A stretch of DNA of 64,000 bases from Sciurus carolinensis (GCF_902686445.1 NC_062219.1:108129160-108193159); one strand, 5' to 3'; positions 48,040-59,833 are shown, numbered from the stretch's first letter. Numbers and translations are program-made. Notes: generated by a model from the sequence alone, not told the origin.

Positions 48040-49165
48040 TTTATGGTTTTTTTGGTGCACTAAAATTACACACAACAGAGGAATTCATTGTGACATATTT
48101 GTACATGCACCTAACATAATTTCATGCTCCCTGGCCTTATAGTAATCTGTCTCCTTTTCACATCTCCAATTGATCATGTAAAAAGACACTTATTGGAGAA
48201 TCACTGTGTGCTTGATGTTTGTGGAATGTTTCTGACAAACATTATTTCTAACTTAAAACAACTATAAGAGAAAACATTTGAGCCTTGACTTTCTAGAGCT
48301 GGTTTATTTCACTTCATGAATTCCATCCATTTACCAGACAATAACATAATTTTGTTCTTATTTATGACTACATAAAACTCCATTGTGTATATACATAACA
48401 GTTTCTTAATCCATTCATCTATTGACGCCCAGCCTGGGTTGGTTCCATTACTTGGCTACTGTGAATTGTGCTGCTATAATCTTGAAGTGATTCTATCACT
48501 ACAAGTTATAATTTGGATGTGATGTGTCCCCCTAAAGCTCGTGTGTGAGACAATGCGAAAAGGTTCAGAGGAGAAATTATTGGGTTGTAAGTGTCTTAAC
48601 CCAACCAGTGATTTAATCCCCTGATAGGGATTACCTGAGTGGCAACCGAAATGGTAGGATATGGCTGGAGAAGATTGGAATTGGGGTGTGACTTTGGGGT
48701 ATATACTTCGTGTCTGGAGAATTGAGTCTCTCTCTGCTTCCTGATGGTGCAAGCTGCTTCCTTCTGCCACACTCTTCCACCTTACTGTTCTGCTTCACCT
48801 GGAACCCTGAGGAATGGAACCAGCCTTCTACGGACTAAGACTCCAGAAACCGTGAGCCCTCAAATAAGCCTTTCTTCCTCTATAATTGAGCTGGTCAGAT
48901 AATTTAGTTACAGTAGTGAAAAAGCTGACTAAACCACTAAAATATGTTGATTTTAATTTCTTTGTATAAATATTGAAGAATGGGATAGCTGGGTCATATG
49001 GTGATTTTCTTCCTAGACTTTTGAGGAATCTCCATAGTACTTCCCAGAGGGGTTGCACTAATTTGCAGTTCCACCAACAATGTGGGAGTGTACCTTTTCC
49101 CCTATATGCTCACCAGCATTATTGTTTGCATTCTTGATAATTGTCATTCTTACTGAAGTGAGCAA
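48040..49165 (-). mobile_element. Old L1 3' end, minus strand, split by an LTR
   Basis: 3' UTR at 48040-48290, then the antisense ORF2 C-terminus: 'tttcttaatccattcatcta' (48402), 'ctgtgaattgtgctgct' (48459). After the LTR come 'tgggatagctgggtcatatg' (48980) and 'ttgaggaatctccatagtac' (49020). Frames are broken: a minus-strand peptide at 48828-49058 keeps 'MQPLWEVLWRFLKSLGRKSP'. It is interrupted at about 48500-48940. Confidence 0.88.
48502..48940 (+). mobile_element. Solo MaLR-type LTR inserted in L1
   Basis: Starts about 'gttataatttggatgtgatg' and ends 'aaaaagctgactaaac'. It has a TATA-like 'ggggtatatacttcg' (48697), a CT-rich 'gagtctctctctgcttcctg', and 'agactccagaaaccgtgagc' before AATAAG. 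A short 'cacta' appears at both edges, a plausible 5-bp target duplication for this class. It is the same type as 27548-27951. Confidence 0.85.
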
Positions 49166-49650
49166 AGTAAGGAAACAACTTGGGAGTCTGTTAAAAGGCA
49201 GAGATCGGGTATCATAAAGACAGAGGGAAGATCAGTGGAGTAGAAGGAGGAGATTGAGAGGGAGGAAGGAGAAATGGGAAGGGGAGAAACTGTGGAATGA
49301 ATTTGACAAAATTCACCACAGTAAATTCCACCTTTATGTACATCTATAAAGCACTGATTAAAAATGAATAAATAGGGGTGGGACTATAGCTCAGTTGGTA
49401 GAATGTTTGCCTCGCAAGCACAAGGCCCTGGGTTCAATCCCCAGCACCAAAAAAAAAAAAAAAAGAATAAATAAATTAGTGGAAGGAAGATCAATAGAGG
49501 AGAGGAGGGGGAATAGGATGAGGGAGGAGGGGAAAGCAGGAAGCATCAGGGACTTAAATGGAGTAAATTAAATTCTATGCATGTGTGACTATGTCAAAAT
49601 TAGCCCACCGATTATGTAGAACTACAATGCTCTAATAAAGCATAAAAATT
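49166..49650 (+). repeat. Purine-rich L1 3'-UTR-like segments
   Basis: Two similar stretches (49180-49360 and 49480-49650) each run from a GGAGG/AGGA-rich polypurine block to a 'gtaaattcca' or 'agtaaattaaattc' stretch, then a 'tatgtacatctataaagcac' or 'attatgtagaactacaatgc' type end. They resemble sciurid L1 3' UTR termini. The ID SINE at 49375 lies between them. Confidence 0.45.
49375..49464 (+). repeat. Young ID SINE with intact pol III boxes
   Basis: It starts 'ggggtgggactatagctcag'. A box 'tagctcagttgg' at 49387-49398, B box 'ggttcaatcc' at 49431-49440, then poly(A) of about 16. Target-site duplication 'gaataaata' at 49366-49374 and 49465-49473. This is the least diverged SINE in the window. 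It resembles a tRNA, but the poly(A) and TSD show it is a retrotransposed SINE. Confidence 0.95.
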
Positions 49651-49664
49651 ATGAGAAATATCTT

Positions 49665-49795
49665 CATATTTTTGTTTTTAAAGACAAGGAAACTAAGGTA
49701 CACAATAGTTGAAACCCTTTTCCAAGAATGCTAGTAAGATTTAGAAGTGGAATTCAAACTTAAATATGTCTGTTCTCTGTGCTATGTATTTTTAT
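49665..49795 (-). repeat. MIR SINE, antisense
   Basis: 'acaaggaaactaaggtacac' and 'gctagtaagatttagaagtg' follow the antisense MIR core. Confidence 0.65.
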
Positions 49796-50679
49796 GTTCT
49801 CTAGAGAATAGAGATTTGGTCTCACTGGTTCACTGTAGAATTCTTTTTCCAGAGTATCTGGAGAAAACTAAATGGATTTTATTTAAGCAAAGTGATTTTG
49901 GTGAGATATCATAACCTCACTAAAACCCAACAGAACTAAGAACCAAGAATTGGGGTTCTAATCACTGAGTAACTGACAATTCTTCTTGAATTAGCAGCAC
50001 ATCCTGCCTGATTTCATGATTTGCTTCATTGACTGTAAAATGGTGATTCATTGATTGTTTGGAGAATGACAATTTGCACATAAGCATGTGTGATGATTCC
50101 CTGCAGCGACGATGCATTCCTGACCTCTGCCAGGTAAATGTCAATGCTGAAACCATCACTTACTCACTAATAATTTTAACCATCACTGTGAGGCAACACC
50201 ATACTGTTCTTATAAACATCTGTAGGAGCTACAGAAATAGACTAATAAGAAATAAAATTTTTTTAATCCAAATTTCAGAGTGTAAACAAGACCAATACAG
50301 AAGTCCTTTCTTACCCAAATGTTTGCTTTCTAAGGCTTCAGTTACTAGTAGTCAACTGCAAACTAAACAAATAGAAAAGTTCATAAATAAGCAATCCATG
50401 AGTTTTAACTTAAGTACTCTTTTGAGTAACATGATGACATCTTGAGCTATCACCCTTTCTACTGCCCAGGATGTGACTCGTCCCTCTGTCTGGTGTATCC
50501 ACTCTGTATATACTTCCTGTCCATGAGTCCTTTAGTAACCATTTGAGTTATCAAATACACTTTGCACTATCACAGTCTTGTGTTCAAATAACCCTTGTTG
50601 TACTTAATAATGTCTTCAAAGTAGAAGAGTTATGATGCTGGGAATTCAGATATGTAAAAGAAAAGTCACAGCCACTTTC
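49796..50679. other. No recognisable feature
   Basis: Contains a 128-codon open frame (50059-50445, +) with no domain or splice context that I recognise. It is most likely chance. No repeat named. Confidence 0.4.
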
Positions 50680-51060
50680 TTTAATTGAAAGGACTTCAAA
50701 TTGGTAAACTACTCTGGAAAGCAGTATGGAAATTCCTAAAAAAAAACAACTGGAAATGAATCCACCATTTGATGGAATTATCCCACTGGATTTAAAATCA
50801 GCATAGTACAATTACATGGCCACATCAATGTTTACAGCAACACAGTTCAAATAGCTAAGCTATGGAGACAACCTAGGTGCCCTTCAATAGATAAATGGAT
50901 AAAGAAAATGTGGTATATATACACAATGGAATGTTACTTAGCCATAAAGAAGAATGATTTTATGGCATTTGCCAGTAAAGGAATAGAACTGGAGACGGTC
51001 ATGCTCAGTGAACAAAACCAGGTGAAAGAGGTTGCCACTCACTACTAAAGATAATGAATG
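50680..51060 (+). mobile_element. Short L1 3' fragment
   Basis: 'actctggaaagcagtatgga', 'gtgcccttcaatagataaat' and 'gccataaagaagaatgattt' are the last part of ORF2. It ends without a clear A tail near 51060. Confidence 0.82.
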
Positions 51061-51129
51061 GATGGATGGGGCAGGATCAGTCTGTCATTTAATTTTTGCC
51101 ATATTTACAAAATATTGTGATATAAAGTA

Positions 51130-53950
51130 AATGACCCTTTGAATAAAGAGTATCAGCTGTGCTTAAATCCTCAGAAGTACTAAAAGAGACATTCATAGAA
51201 ATAAACAAGTACATTAAAAAACGTCTTCAAATAAACAACCTAGTGGTGCATCTGGAGGGTCTGAAAAAATCAGCACAAACCAAACCCAAAAATCAATAGA
51301 AGTAAATAATTTATGAAGTTAAGAGCAGAAATAAATGAAATAGAGACTGAAAAATAATCATAACAATATGAAAGATCAATGCAACAAAGAGTTAGTTTTC
51401 TGAAAAGAAAAACAAAATCAACAAACCTTTACCTAGACTAACCAAGGGGAAGACCCAATAAATAAATCATGAAAAAGAAGATGTTATAACTAAAGTCATA
51501 GGACACAATGGATCATCAGGACTATTAGGAACAACTATATGCTTACAAACTAGAAAACTTAGAAGAAATGCACACAAATGACCAAAGTTGAACCTAAGGA
51601 CATAAAAACCTGAAGAGAACAAAAGAAATTGAATCATTAATAAAAATTTCCCAGAAAACAAAAGCCTAGGACTAAATGGCCTCACTATTGAATTTTATCC
51701 AAGTTTTAAGGAACTAACATCAATTCTTCTCAAACTATTCCCAAGAGTAGAAAGGGAGGGAACATTTCCAAACTCATCCTGTAAGGCCAATGACTAACAG
51801 AAAAAAAAATTATAGACTGATATCCTGATGAACAAAGATGAGAAAATTCTCAATAAAATACTAGCATATCAAATCAAAAAGATTATTCACCATGATCAAG
51901 TTGGGTTCATACTAGAGATACCAGGATGGTCCCCAATATACACACAAATCAATGAATTTAACACATTACATCAACATAATGCATGACAAAAGCATATGAT
52001 CATTTGAAAAAATGCAGAAAAAAATTTTGATAAAATTTAATATCCCTTCTAATAAAAACCATGAACATATCAGGTATAGAATGATTGTGCTGAGATGATA
52101 CAGTCTCTATAGGACAAACTCACAGTCAGTGCCATAGAAAGTGGGGAAAAGCTGAAAGCATCGCCAAGATCTGAAACAAAACAATGATGTTCATTCTCAC
52201 CTCTCATTCATTATACTCCTGGAAGTTTTAGCCAGAGAAAGTAGCAAGAGAGAGAAATGAAAGACATAAATAGGAAGGAAGTCAAATTATCCCCAAGGCT
52301 TGGTTCTACATATAGAGAAATTTAATTATTCCACCATACACTATTAGAACCAATAAAGCAAATTTAGAATAAATTTTCAGGACACAGATCAACATATAAA
52401 AATGAGAACCACCTGACTAGTGGTGCATGTCCACAATCCCAGCAGCTGGAGAGTCTGAGGCAAGAGGATTGGGAATTGAAAGACAGCCTCAGCAACTTAG
52501 CAAAGCCCTAAGGAACTTAGCAAGACCCTGTCCAAAAAGAAAAATAAATTCAAAAGGGCTGGGGATGTAGCTTAGTGGTTAAGTGCCCCTGGGTTCATAC
52601 CCTGATACCAAAAAAAAAAAAAAAAAAAAAAAAAATCAGTACCATTTTTTTCACCAATAATGGGAGATCTGAGAAAAAATTTATAAAAAATTATCCAATT
52701 ATGAAAGCTACAAAAAATATCTACAAATAAATTTAAACAGGGAGATAAACAACTTCTATGATGAAAATTACAAAACACTGATGAAGGAAATGTAAGATGA
52801 AACACAAAAACTAAAAGAATTCTCATGGTTTAAAAGAATTATTATTGTTAAAGTGTCCATACTACCCAGTGATTTTCAGATTCCATGTAGACCCCATTAA
52901 AATACTAACGACATTTCTCACAGAACTGGAGGAAACGATCCTGAAATTCATGCACAAGCACAAAGGGACTTGAAGAGCCAAAGCAATCTTCCAAAGAAAG
53001 AGTGAAGCTGGAGGCAACACATCATCTAATTTCAACACATACTCAGAGACATAGTAGCAAAACAGCATAACATTGGCATAAAAACATCCACATAGAGCAA
53101 GGGAGCAGAATAGAGATCCCAGAAATAAACCTGCACATCTACAGATGACCGATTCTTTCCAAAGGTGCCAAAAACATACAATGGTTTAGAAGGGCAGCCT
53201 CTTCAGCAGTTGGTATTGAGAATATAGGCCATGCATAGGCAGAAGAGTGAAACCTGACCCCTCTCACTCTACAAAAATCACCTCAAAGTGGATCAAATAC
53301 CAACATGTAAGGCTGGAAACTGAAATGGCTAGAAGAAAACATAGGGGAAACACTTCAAGACATCAGTATGAGCAACAACTTTTTGGATAGCATTCCAAAA
53401 GCACAAACAACAAAAGCAAAAATATATCAAACTGGAATGCACAGTAAAGGAAATAACAGTGTAAAAAACTCAGCCTATAGAATGGGAGAAAATACTTGCC
53501 AGCTATTCATCTGACATAGGATTGGTGTCCAGAATGTACAAGAATCTACAAAAACTGTTAAAAGCTGTTCAGTTTTAAAATCAGGTAAGCCAACTAAATA
53601 GACACATTTCACATCAAGAAATACAAAGATCAACAACTATATGGGGGAAATGCTCCATATCATTAGCCATCAGGGAAAGGTATATATTACACTGAGGTAT
53701 CATCTCACTCCAGTTAAAATGACTATTATTACAACCAAATATAAATAAATAAAAATAGATGCTAACGAGGATATAGAGAAAAAGAAACTCTTATACCCTG
53801 TTGGGAACGTAAATTAGTGAAACCATTATGAAGAGCATATAGTGAGTCCTCAAAAGCTAAAAATAGATCTTGCATATGATCTACGTATCCCACTTCTGGA
53901 GGTTCATCCATATATTTTGAGACCAAAAAAAAAAAAAAAAAAAAAAAAAC
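51130..53950 (+). mobile_element. Old L1M ORF2, nearly whole length but degenerate
   Basis: Follows ORF2 from the EN-RT linker ('gaaagatcaatgcaacaaag', 51369) through the RT ('attattcaccatgatcaagt', 51883) to the post-RT region ('gctggaggcaacacatcatc', 53007) and the C-terminus ('actcttataccctgttggga', 53788). It ends at an A run (53925-53949). Frames are full of stops. The FADD region is not recognisable. Interrupted by a SINE at 52410-52640. Confidence 0.8.
52410..52640 (+). repeat. Composite B1-ID SINE
   Basis: 7SL-like head ('gactagtggtgcatgtccac', 'agagtctgaggcaagagg'), bridge 'ctcagcaacttagc', ID-like tail ('gggctggggatgtagcttag', 'ctgggttcataccctgatac'), and an A tail of about 28. The host is the L1M. 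Confidence 0.92.
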
Positions 53951-54290
53951 CAGGAAAGAAGAGCTCAAAGTCTTCAAATATAAAGAAATGATGAGAGGAA
54001 AATGATAACAACATTGAGTTGATCAGTGTACAGTGTGAATGGGTTGAAATAGCACACTGAACCTGATTAATATGCACAATTAACACATGTCAATGAAATG
54101 CATATAGGTAACTATATGTTCCATAATATTTTTCAATTTAACAAAGAAACTTGTAAGGCATAAAAACTCATTGAATACTGTAAACTAGAAAAGGAGTTGG
54201 TTTTGAATTGGTGAAGCTGCATTGACAATCAAAATTAGTTTTGCTAACTAACCTTTCTGAGAGTATTTGGAATCATAGTGTCACTCCATT
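53951..54290. other. Possible L1M 3' UTR remainder
   Basis: 'gattaatatgcacaattaac' recalls L1M 3' UTR text, but the stretch is too decayed to call. Confidence 0.3.
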
Positions 54291-54370
54291 GAATGTCATT
54301 GAATGAATAAAGAATCTCTATTTTGTCCTTGAATGTCATTGAACGAATAAAGAATCCCTATTTTGTCCTT
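54291..54370. repeat. 40-bp tandem duplication
   Basis: Two directly adjacent 40-bp copies (54291-54330 and 54331-54370), both beginning 'gaatgtcatt' and ending 'ttttgtcctt', differing at two positions (both T/C). Confidence 0.97.
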
Positions 54371-56297
54371 GAACATGCACCAAATACAAAATCACATCAC
54401 CAAACAAAGCAGAGGCTAAAATTTTTGCCCTCAAAGGTTTACAACTTAGTAGCAAAACAAAGAGTCAGACACTTACTCCATTTTGTCAAATCTCAAATAT
54501 CACATTGATAACACAACAAATAAAGCAAACAGTGATTATTTTACATCTTAAATAACTTAGAAGCATCAACAGTTTTCCAAGATCAAATATCAGCTCAGAT
54601 ATCTTTAATTCCCACTGTATTTTGTTTGGAACAGATATCTAAAACTTCCCAATCAACCATAAGTGTGCAATATGATTTAAAATACAAAATTTTATGCCAC
54701 TTTGTCAAGCAGCAGACAGAAAAAAAAAATTATCAACTGGAATGTAGAAACCTGGTGACTCTTCTTAGTCCAGGAAAAAATATTTGTCAAACAATTTCCT
54801 TTTATGATCATAGCAGTAAACAGGTCCCTCAGACTTGTTGGAAGAAACTGTAGGAAATTGCCTGTGGCCATTATCAACAGTGTCCTTGGCTTATACAATA
54901 AAGCCATACAGCTAGCCAGTCTATTGTCAAATATGGAAGAGAATAAAGTTTTAATAAAAGCAGCGCTGTGCCTGAAACCTGTAATCTGAGTTGACTGATC
55001 ATCCATTAATTTGGGGCCTCATGGGCAGAAGCCAACAGTTTTGGCAAAGCAACAGCCTGAGCATAAATAAGACTGCAGGTTCTCAGTCTTTTTCTGGTAC
55101 ATTCTGTAAAAATTAACTGCTAGATGTAGGAGTCAGCCTGGGGACAGAGATCAGATTATGGGCATTGTCTTCCTACACATTGCCTGCTATTAAATTAAGG
55201 GGCACAGCTAACACATGGAGGCCATTAAGAGAAATAAAGAGACTTCAAGCTTATTAATCATGTCTTCAAAGAGAAATCATTTCTCGAAGTTTAAAAAAGC
55301 AGCCTATGTCTAAATTCCTCGTGACTCAAATTGCAAAGAGTTATCAAAACAGTTTGGTTCATCAAGCTGTAAATGCAAACTGGCCGTGGCGCCCTCCTAC
55401 TGCATGTTAAACCAACAGAATTAAGCAATTAATCTCAGAGTCCTTCAAATGGCATCTTTTTTTTTTTTTTTTCCCTAAAAGAAAGAAGTAATATCGTCAG
55501 CTAAATTTATGCTGAAAAGTTGGGGTAAATTAAAAGGTGAGATGATTAGAGAAGGCAATACCAACATCCTTCTAGCTTATTTTCATTTAATGACTTAGCA
55601 ATTCCATAGCTCGGATATTGCTTCCCAATTAACTATATTCATCAACCTGGAGCCATTTTCATTCCTCTAAAGATTAAATATTGATGCCCTTGTACAGCGG
55701 GCAATGATTATGCATTTCTCCTGACATTCATGTTAACTTTATTGTATCTTAGTTATAGCAAAATATTTTCCCATAAACTTTTGGGATTTTTTTCTCTAAC
55801 TTCAAATCAGTTAAGAAATCTAATAAGAAATCATAGTCATAAAACACTTTATGGTTAATAAAAATAAAATTTCATGGTTCATAGTTTCATTTTTAGTTCA
55901 ATTCTCATTCAGTGACTGCCTTTCCCCAATAACAAATGTTATTAATGAACAATTCCCATTATTTTCTTTTTTATTTATCCTGACTGGGCTTTCAAGTAGC
56001 ATAAAATATAGACAATAGTGATAGAGGACACAAATCTACTTATCTATTTATTAATAGAGAAGACCAAGTTTAAATAGTCAAAATCAAGCAACTGATCTGT
56101 ATAGATCAATGTCAACCTATTTTGTTTCCAGAATTGCCCCCACCAGGGAAAAATATTATAGATTTTTTTCCTAGTCTCCTCCAGTGAATTAATAACACAG
56201 ACACACTATGAATTCATTCATGTATTTTAGTCCTTTTATAAGGTCATGAACAGCTCTAATAGCTGAGATTTTTTCTGCCCCTCAAGAAATAAGTTTT
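54371..56297. other. Repeat-free DNA with candidate conserved element 55200-55740
   Basis: No recognisable repeat over nearly 2 kb, apart from a T run at 55457-55473. The part 55200-55740 has many homeodomain/POU-type words: 'cttattaatcatg' (55250), 'attaagcaattaatctc' (55420), 'attatgcatttctcctgac' (55707). No coding frame with sense was found. The opposing frames at 54692-55006 have no domain. Confidence 0.4.
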
Positions 56298-56475
56298 AAG
56301 TGGGCACAGTGGTGCACAGCTGTAATCCCAGCAGCGTGGGAGGCTGAGGCATGAGGATTGCAAGTTCAAAGCCAGCCTCAGCAAGAGTGAAGCACCCTGT
56401 CTCTAAATAAAATACAAAATAGGGCTGTGGATGTGGCTCAGTGACCGAATGCCCATTAGCAAAAAATAAAAAGGG
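56298..56475 (+). repeat. Composite B1-ID SINE
   Basis: 'gtgggcacagtggtgcacag', 'ctgtaatcccagcag', 'gaggctgaggcatgagg', then the ID-like 'agggctgtggatgtggctca'. The B box and tail are shortened. The frame at 56296-56520 (-) is SINE-derived. Confidence 0.9.
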
Positions 56476-57254
56476 GTTTTGCCCTGGGGAGTTTAAGGCC
56501 CTCATTAAAAACAAATGCAATAGATTAAAAAGTTATCAAATATTTCCACCACAACATTAAGTAATAGATTAAACAAGAACACAATAATGAACATTTCAGA
56601 AGGATTTTGAATGTTTTCACCATGAAGAAATGACAAATATTTGAAGAGACGGATGTTTAACCTGATTTAAACTTTATGCAAGCTATACATATATTGAATA
56701 TTACATAATATTTCATTAAAATGTACAATTTTATGTTTTTATGTGCCAGCTTAAAGGATTAACAATTAATTGTCTGATATGGTAGGCCAGAATGCTTGCC
56801 CATGAAGCAAAATTTCTTTGAAGTTTTATTTAAAAGTTCTCAGTTTTCAGTCTAATTCAGAATATATTCCTATTTTCTTTGATTTGCAGTACATTTTTTT
56901 CCAAAATCTTTCTTTAAAGTAGGCCCAGTAGGAGAATGCTTCCTGCTCATCCTCTGGCGTTTTGTACCCCGCCATGTTGTGACATATCCTCCTGCATCAT
57001 TGATAAACCAATCCAACTACAGTATTAAAAGACTCCAGTATTTGGTCACTGCCCATAGAAGAATAAAATGACTCAGGCTGGCCCAGTGCAATCCATCTCC
57101 ACTCTGGGGCCTCTTGTGCCTTTTCTACCCAATTCCTGGCCTTCTACAGAATCCCGGGGAAAAATGAGTACCTCTTCACAAAATGTTGAGGCTGCATGTT
57201 AAAGAAAGGTTTTGCTGAAGGCATGAAACCAGAATTAGTTTGCTAGGATTGAGA
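56476..57254. other. No recognisable feature
   Basis: Single-copy-looking DNA. No gene or repeat seen. Confidence 0.4.
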
Positions 57255-57345
57255 ATCAGTGATGTCTTTGGGTGTCTGCTGAATAGGCCGTGTGCATGCT
57301 AGGCCAGCACTCTGCCACCAAGCTAAATCCCCAACCACCTGCCAG
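57255..57345 (-). repeat. ID-like SINE fragment, antisense
   Basis: 'gtgcatgctaggccagcact', 'ctgccaccaagctaaatccc' and 'caacc' are the antisense tRNA-like part. The rest has decayed. Confidence 0.7.
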
Positions 57346-57559
57346 ATGCCTTTCTTTCCACCCAAACGTTCTACATTGCAAGGTGTAATTGCAACAACAA
57401 GAGTTCTACTCACCTCAGAATACATCGGGAAATAATTCATAACTGTTCAAGACACCCCTGAAAATATTACATTGGGTCTGTAATGTTGTAATACTGATCT
57501 CTGGAATGCAGCAAATTAACCCAGCATAAAAAGCTGGGTATCATTCTGTGCTACATATT

Positions 57560-57925
57560 ATATGTTTTAAACAAATTTTATTGGATATAATTAAGTTATA
57601 CAACATGATGTTAGAAGATACACATAGAATCAAATGGTCAACATAGTGAAGCAAATTAACATATCATCTCACATAGTTACACATTACCAAAACTTCTGAA
57701 CGTAATCCATTGTTAACAATAGTCTTCAAGTTGTACATTAGATCTTTCCACTTGTTCCTCCTACATATTTACTACTTTGTTTCTTTCCACTTGAATCTCC
57801 CCTTTTTCTTCACCCACCTCAAATCTCAACCACTTTTTATTATCTATCTGTACACATCTGACTTTTTAAAGAAAATTCACATGTAACTGAAATTCTGAAA
57901 CGTTTCTCTTTTTGTGTCTGCCCAG
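57560..57925 (-). mobile_element. Old L1M 3' UTR, antisense
   Basis: 'acaacatgatgttagaagat', 'ttaacatatcatctcacata', 'ttgtacattagatctttcca' and 'cttgttcctcctacatattt' follow the antisense L1MA-MD 3' end in order. Confidence 0.75.
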
Positions 57926-57926
57926 T

Positions 57927-57966
57927 TTTGTTGTTGTTGTTGTTGTTGTTTTGTTTTGTTTTTTAA
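57927..57966. repeat. (TTG)n / (GTTTT)n simple repeat
   Basis: About seven TTG units followed by GTTTT units. Confidence 0.9.
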
Positions 57967-58334
57967 AGTTTGAGGAGAATGCAATTAAGGAATGCTTTAA
58001 ATGCATTGATTTTTACTATGAGAATTATGGTAGATCAATTTAAAAAATAATATATAATTTTAGTTGAACTTTTTTTCTTTGTTTCCCCATTAAGTTGAAA
58101 TAAAAGTCAAACTTAGCAAATTATCTAACTTAAATGTAGTATAATGCATAAAATATGACACAATGTATATATGTATTGAAATATTACATGGTATCCCAGA
58201 AATATGTACAATGTTTATATTACTTAAAAGTCAAGTTAATTTAAAAGTAAAATAACATAAAACAAGAAAATTGATGTTGGTACAATACTGCCAAGTCTAC
58301 TAAAGATCTTATTTAGATTTAGTAGGTACTTTTC
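57967..58334. other. No recognisable feature
   Basis: Very AT-rich. No repeat named. Confidence 0.4.
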
Positions 58335-59262
58335 CATTTTTCTTTGATTGGTCCATTATAGTTGTACATAAGGGTGACATTTGTTGTGACATATGTGCAC
58401 ACAATACAACAGTATAGTTTGGCCAATATCATTCCCCAGGTGTTCTCTTTTTCCTCCTTTTGCCCTCCCCATGGTCCCTTTCCTCTACTCTGCTAATCCC
58501 CCTTCAACTTTCATGAGATGCCCACCTCCTATCTTTCTTTTCCTTTTACCTCTTTAGCTTTACCATATGAGAGAAAACAGACAACCCCTGAGCTTCTGAG
58601 TTTGGTTTATTTCACTTAATACAGTGTTCTCAAGTTCCATCCATTTTCGTGCAAATGACATATTTCAGTTTTCTTTACGGCTGGATAAAATTTCATTGTG
58701 TATATTTATCACAATTTCTTTATCCATTTATGGACACCTAGGCTGTGAATTGTGCTGCTGTAAACATAGGTATGCATGTATTGCTATATATACACGTATT
58801 GGTGTAGTATGTTGATTTAGGCTAAAACCAGAGAGGTATAGCTGGGACATGTGGTGATTCCATTCTTAGTCTTTTGAGGAAACTTCATACTGATTTCCAT
58901 AGTGGTTGTACTAATTTATAATCCCATCAACAGTGTAAAAGTGTTCCTTTTCCTCCACATCCTCTCCGGCACATATTATTGTTTGCATTCTTTTTTTATG
59001 GGGGGAGGGTACAGGGGATTGAACTCAGGGGCACTCAACCAGTGAGCCACATCCCAGTCCTATTTTTTTTTTTTTTTTGTATTTTATTAGAGGCAGGGTC
59101 TCACTGAGTTGCTTAGTGCCTCATTTTTGCTGAAGCTGGCTTTGAACTCGCAATCCTTCTGCCTCGGCCTCCTAAACTGCTTAGAATACAGGCATGTGAT
59201 ACTGCACCAGACTTTGTTTGTATTCTTGATGATTTCCATGCCAAATGGTATTTTAAAATCAC
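58335..59262 (-). mobile_element. Old L1 3' end, minus strand
   Basis: C-rich 3' UTR (58335-58580), then the antisense ORF2 C-terminus: 'tttctttatccatttatgga' (58718), 'tatagctgggacatgtggtg' (58838), 'cttttgaggaaacttcatac' (58871). Interrupted by a SINE at 58991-59213 and ending near 59262. Confidence 0.87.
58991..59213 (-). repeat. Composite B1-ID SINE in L1, minus strand
   Basis: Antisense ID part first ('ggggattgaactcaggggca', 'aaccagtgagccacatccc'), a T run, then the antisense 7SL-like part ('gcagggtctcactgagttgc', 'gcctcggcctcctaaactgc'). Near-duplication 'ttgtttgcattctt' / 'ttgtttgtattctt' flanks it. Confidence 0.9.
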
Positions 59263-59455
59263 ACCAGTGAAAACATTCTTATGAAAGATAAATTAGAGGA
59301 AAGAAACAGAGAAATAATAAAAAATAAACACTATTAAAAACAATGTCATATATCCTAGCATCTAAAGAAAACTGTTAGGAGTTAACAACCTTCCAAGTTG
59401 ATAATATTTGAATTATTTTGTTTGCAATTTTTACATGAATTATATTTTGTATCAC

Positions 59456-59833
59456 ATTTTTATGGACTGAATATTTATTTCCCTCTAAGATATATATGTT
59501 GTAGCCCTGACCCTCAATGTGGCAGTATTTGGAGACAGAACTTTAACAAGCTAATAAAGGTAAGTGAGGTAATAAGGGTGGGTCCCAGACTCATTAGTTC
59601 TGCTGCCCTTATGAGAGAAGGAAGAGGTGTCCGTAGAACTGGTGTCCTTATAAGAAAATGAAGAGGAGCACACATGTACGCACAAAGAAAAGACCACATG
59701 AGAACACACCAGAAAGCAACCCTGCTGGCACCTTAATCCTGTACTCCATCTCGAGAACAAGGAAATAAACTTCTGTTGTTTAAGCTACCCAGTCTCTGAC
59801 ACTCTGTAACAAAGCCTGAGTAAACTAAAACAT
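59456..59833 (+). mobile_element. MLT1-type MaLR LTR
   Basis: 'ttttatggactgaatattta', 'gtagccctgaccctcaatgt', 'ggtgtccttataagaaaatg', 'gcaaccctgctggcacctta', 'aaataaacttctgttgttta' and 'ctacccagtctctgacactc' give the full MLT1 order. Solo. The frames at 59398-59760 are LTR-derived. Confidence 0.9.

Noticed and set aside
49381..49445. Possible tRNA gene
   Set aside because: It has A and B boxes but lacks a cloverleaf acceptor stem and has poly(A) with TSD, so it is a SINE.
50059..50445. 128-codon open frame
   Set aside because: Composition and hydrophobic pattern are ordinary, with no motif or flanking exon signals. Without RNA or conservation data I treat it as chance.
54692..55006. 104-codon minus-strand open frame
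   Set aside because: No recognised family. Overlapping plus-strand frames in the same place suggest low stop density only.
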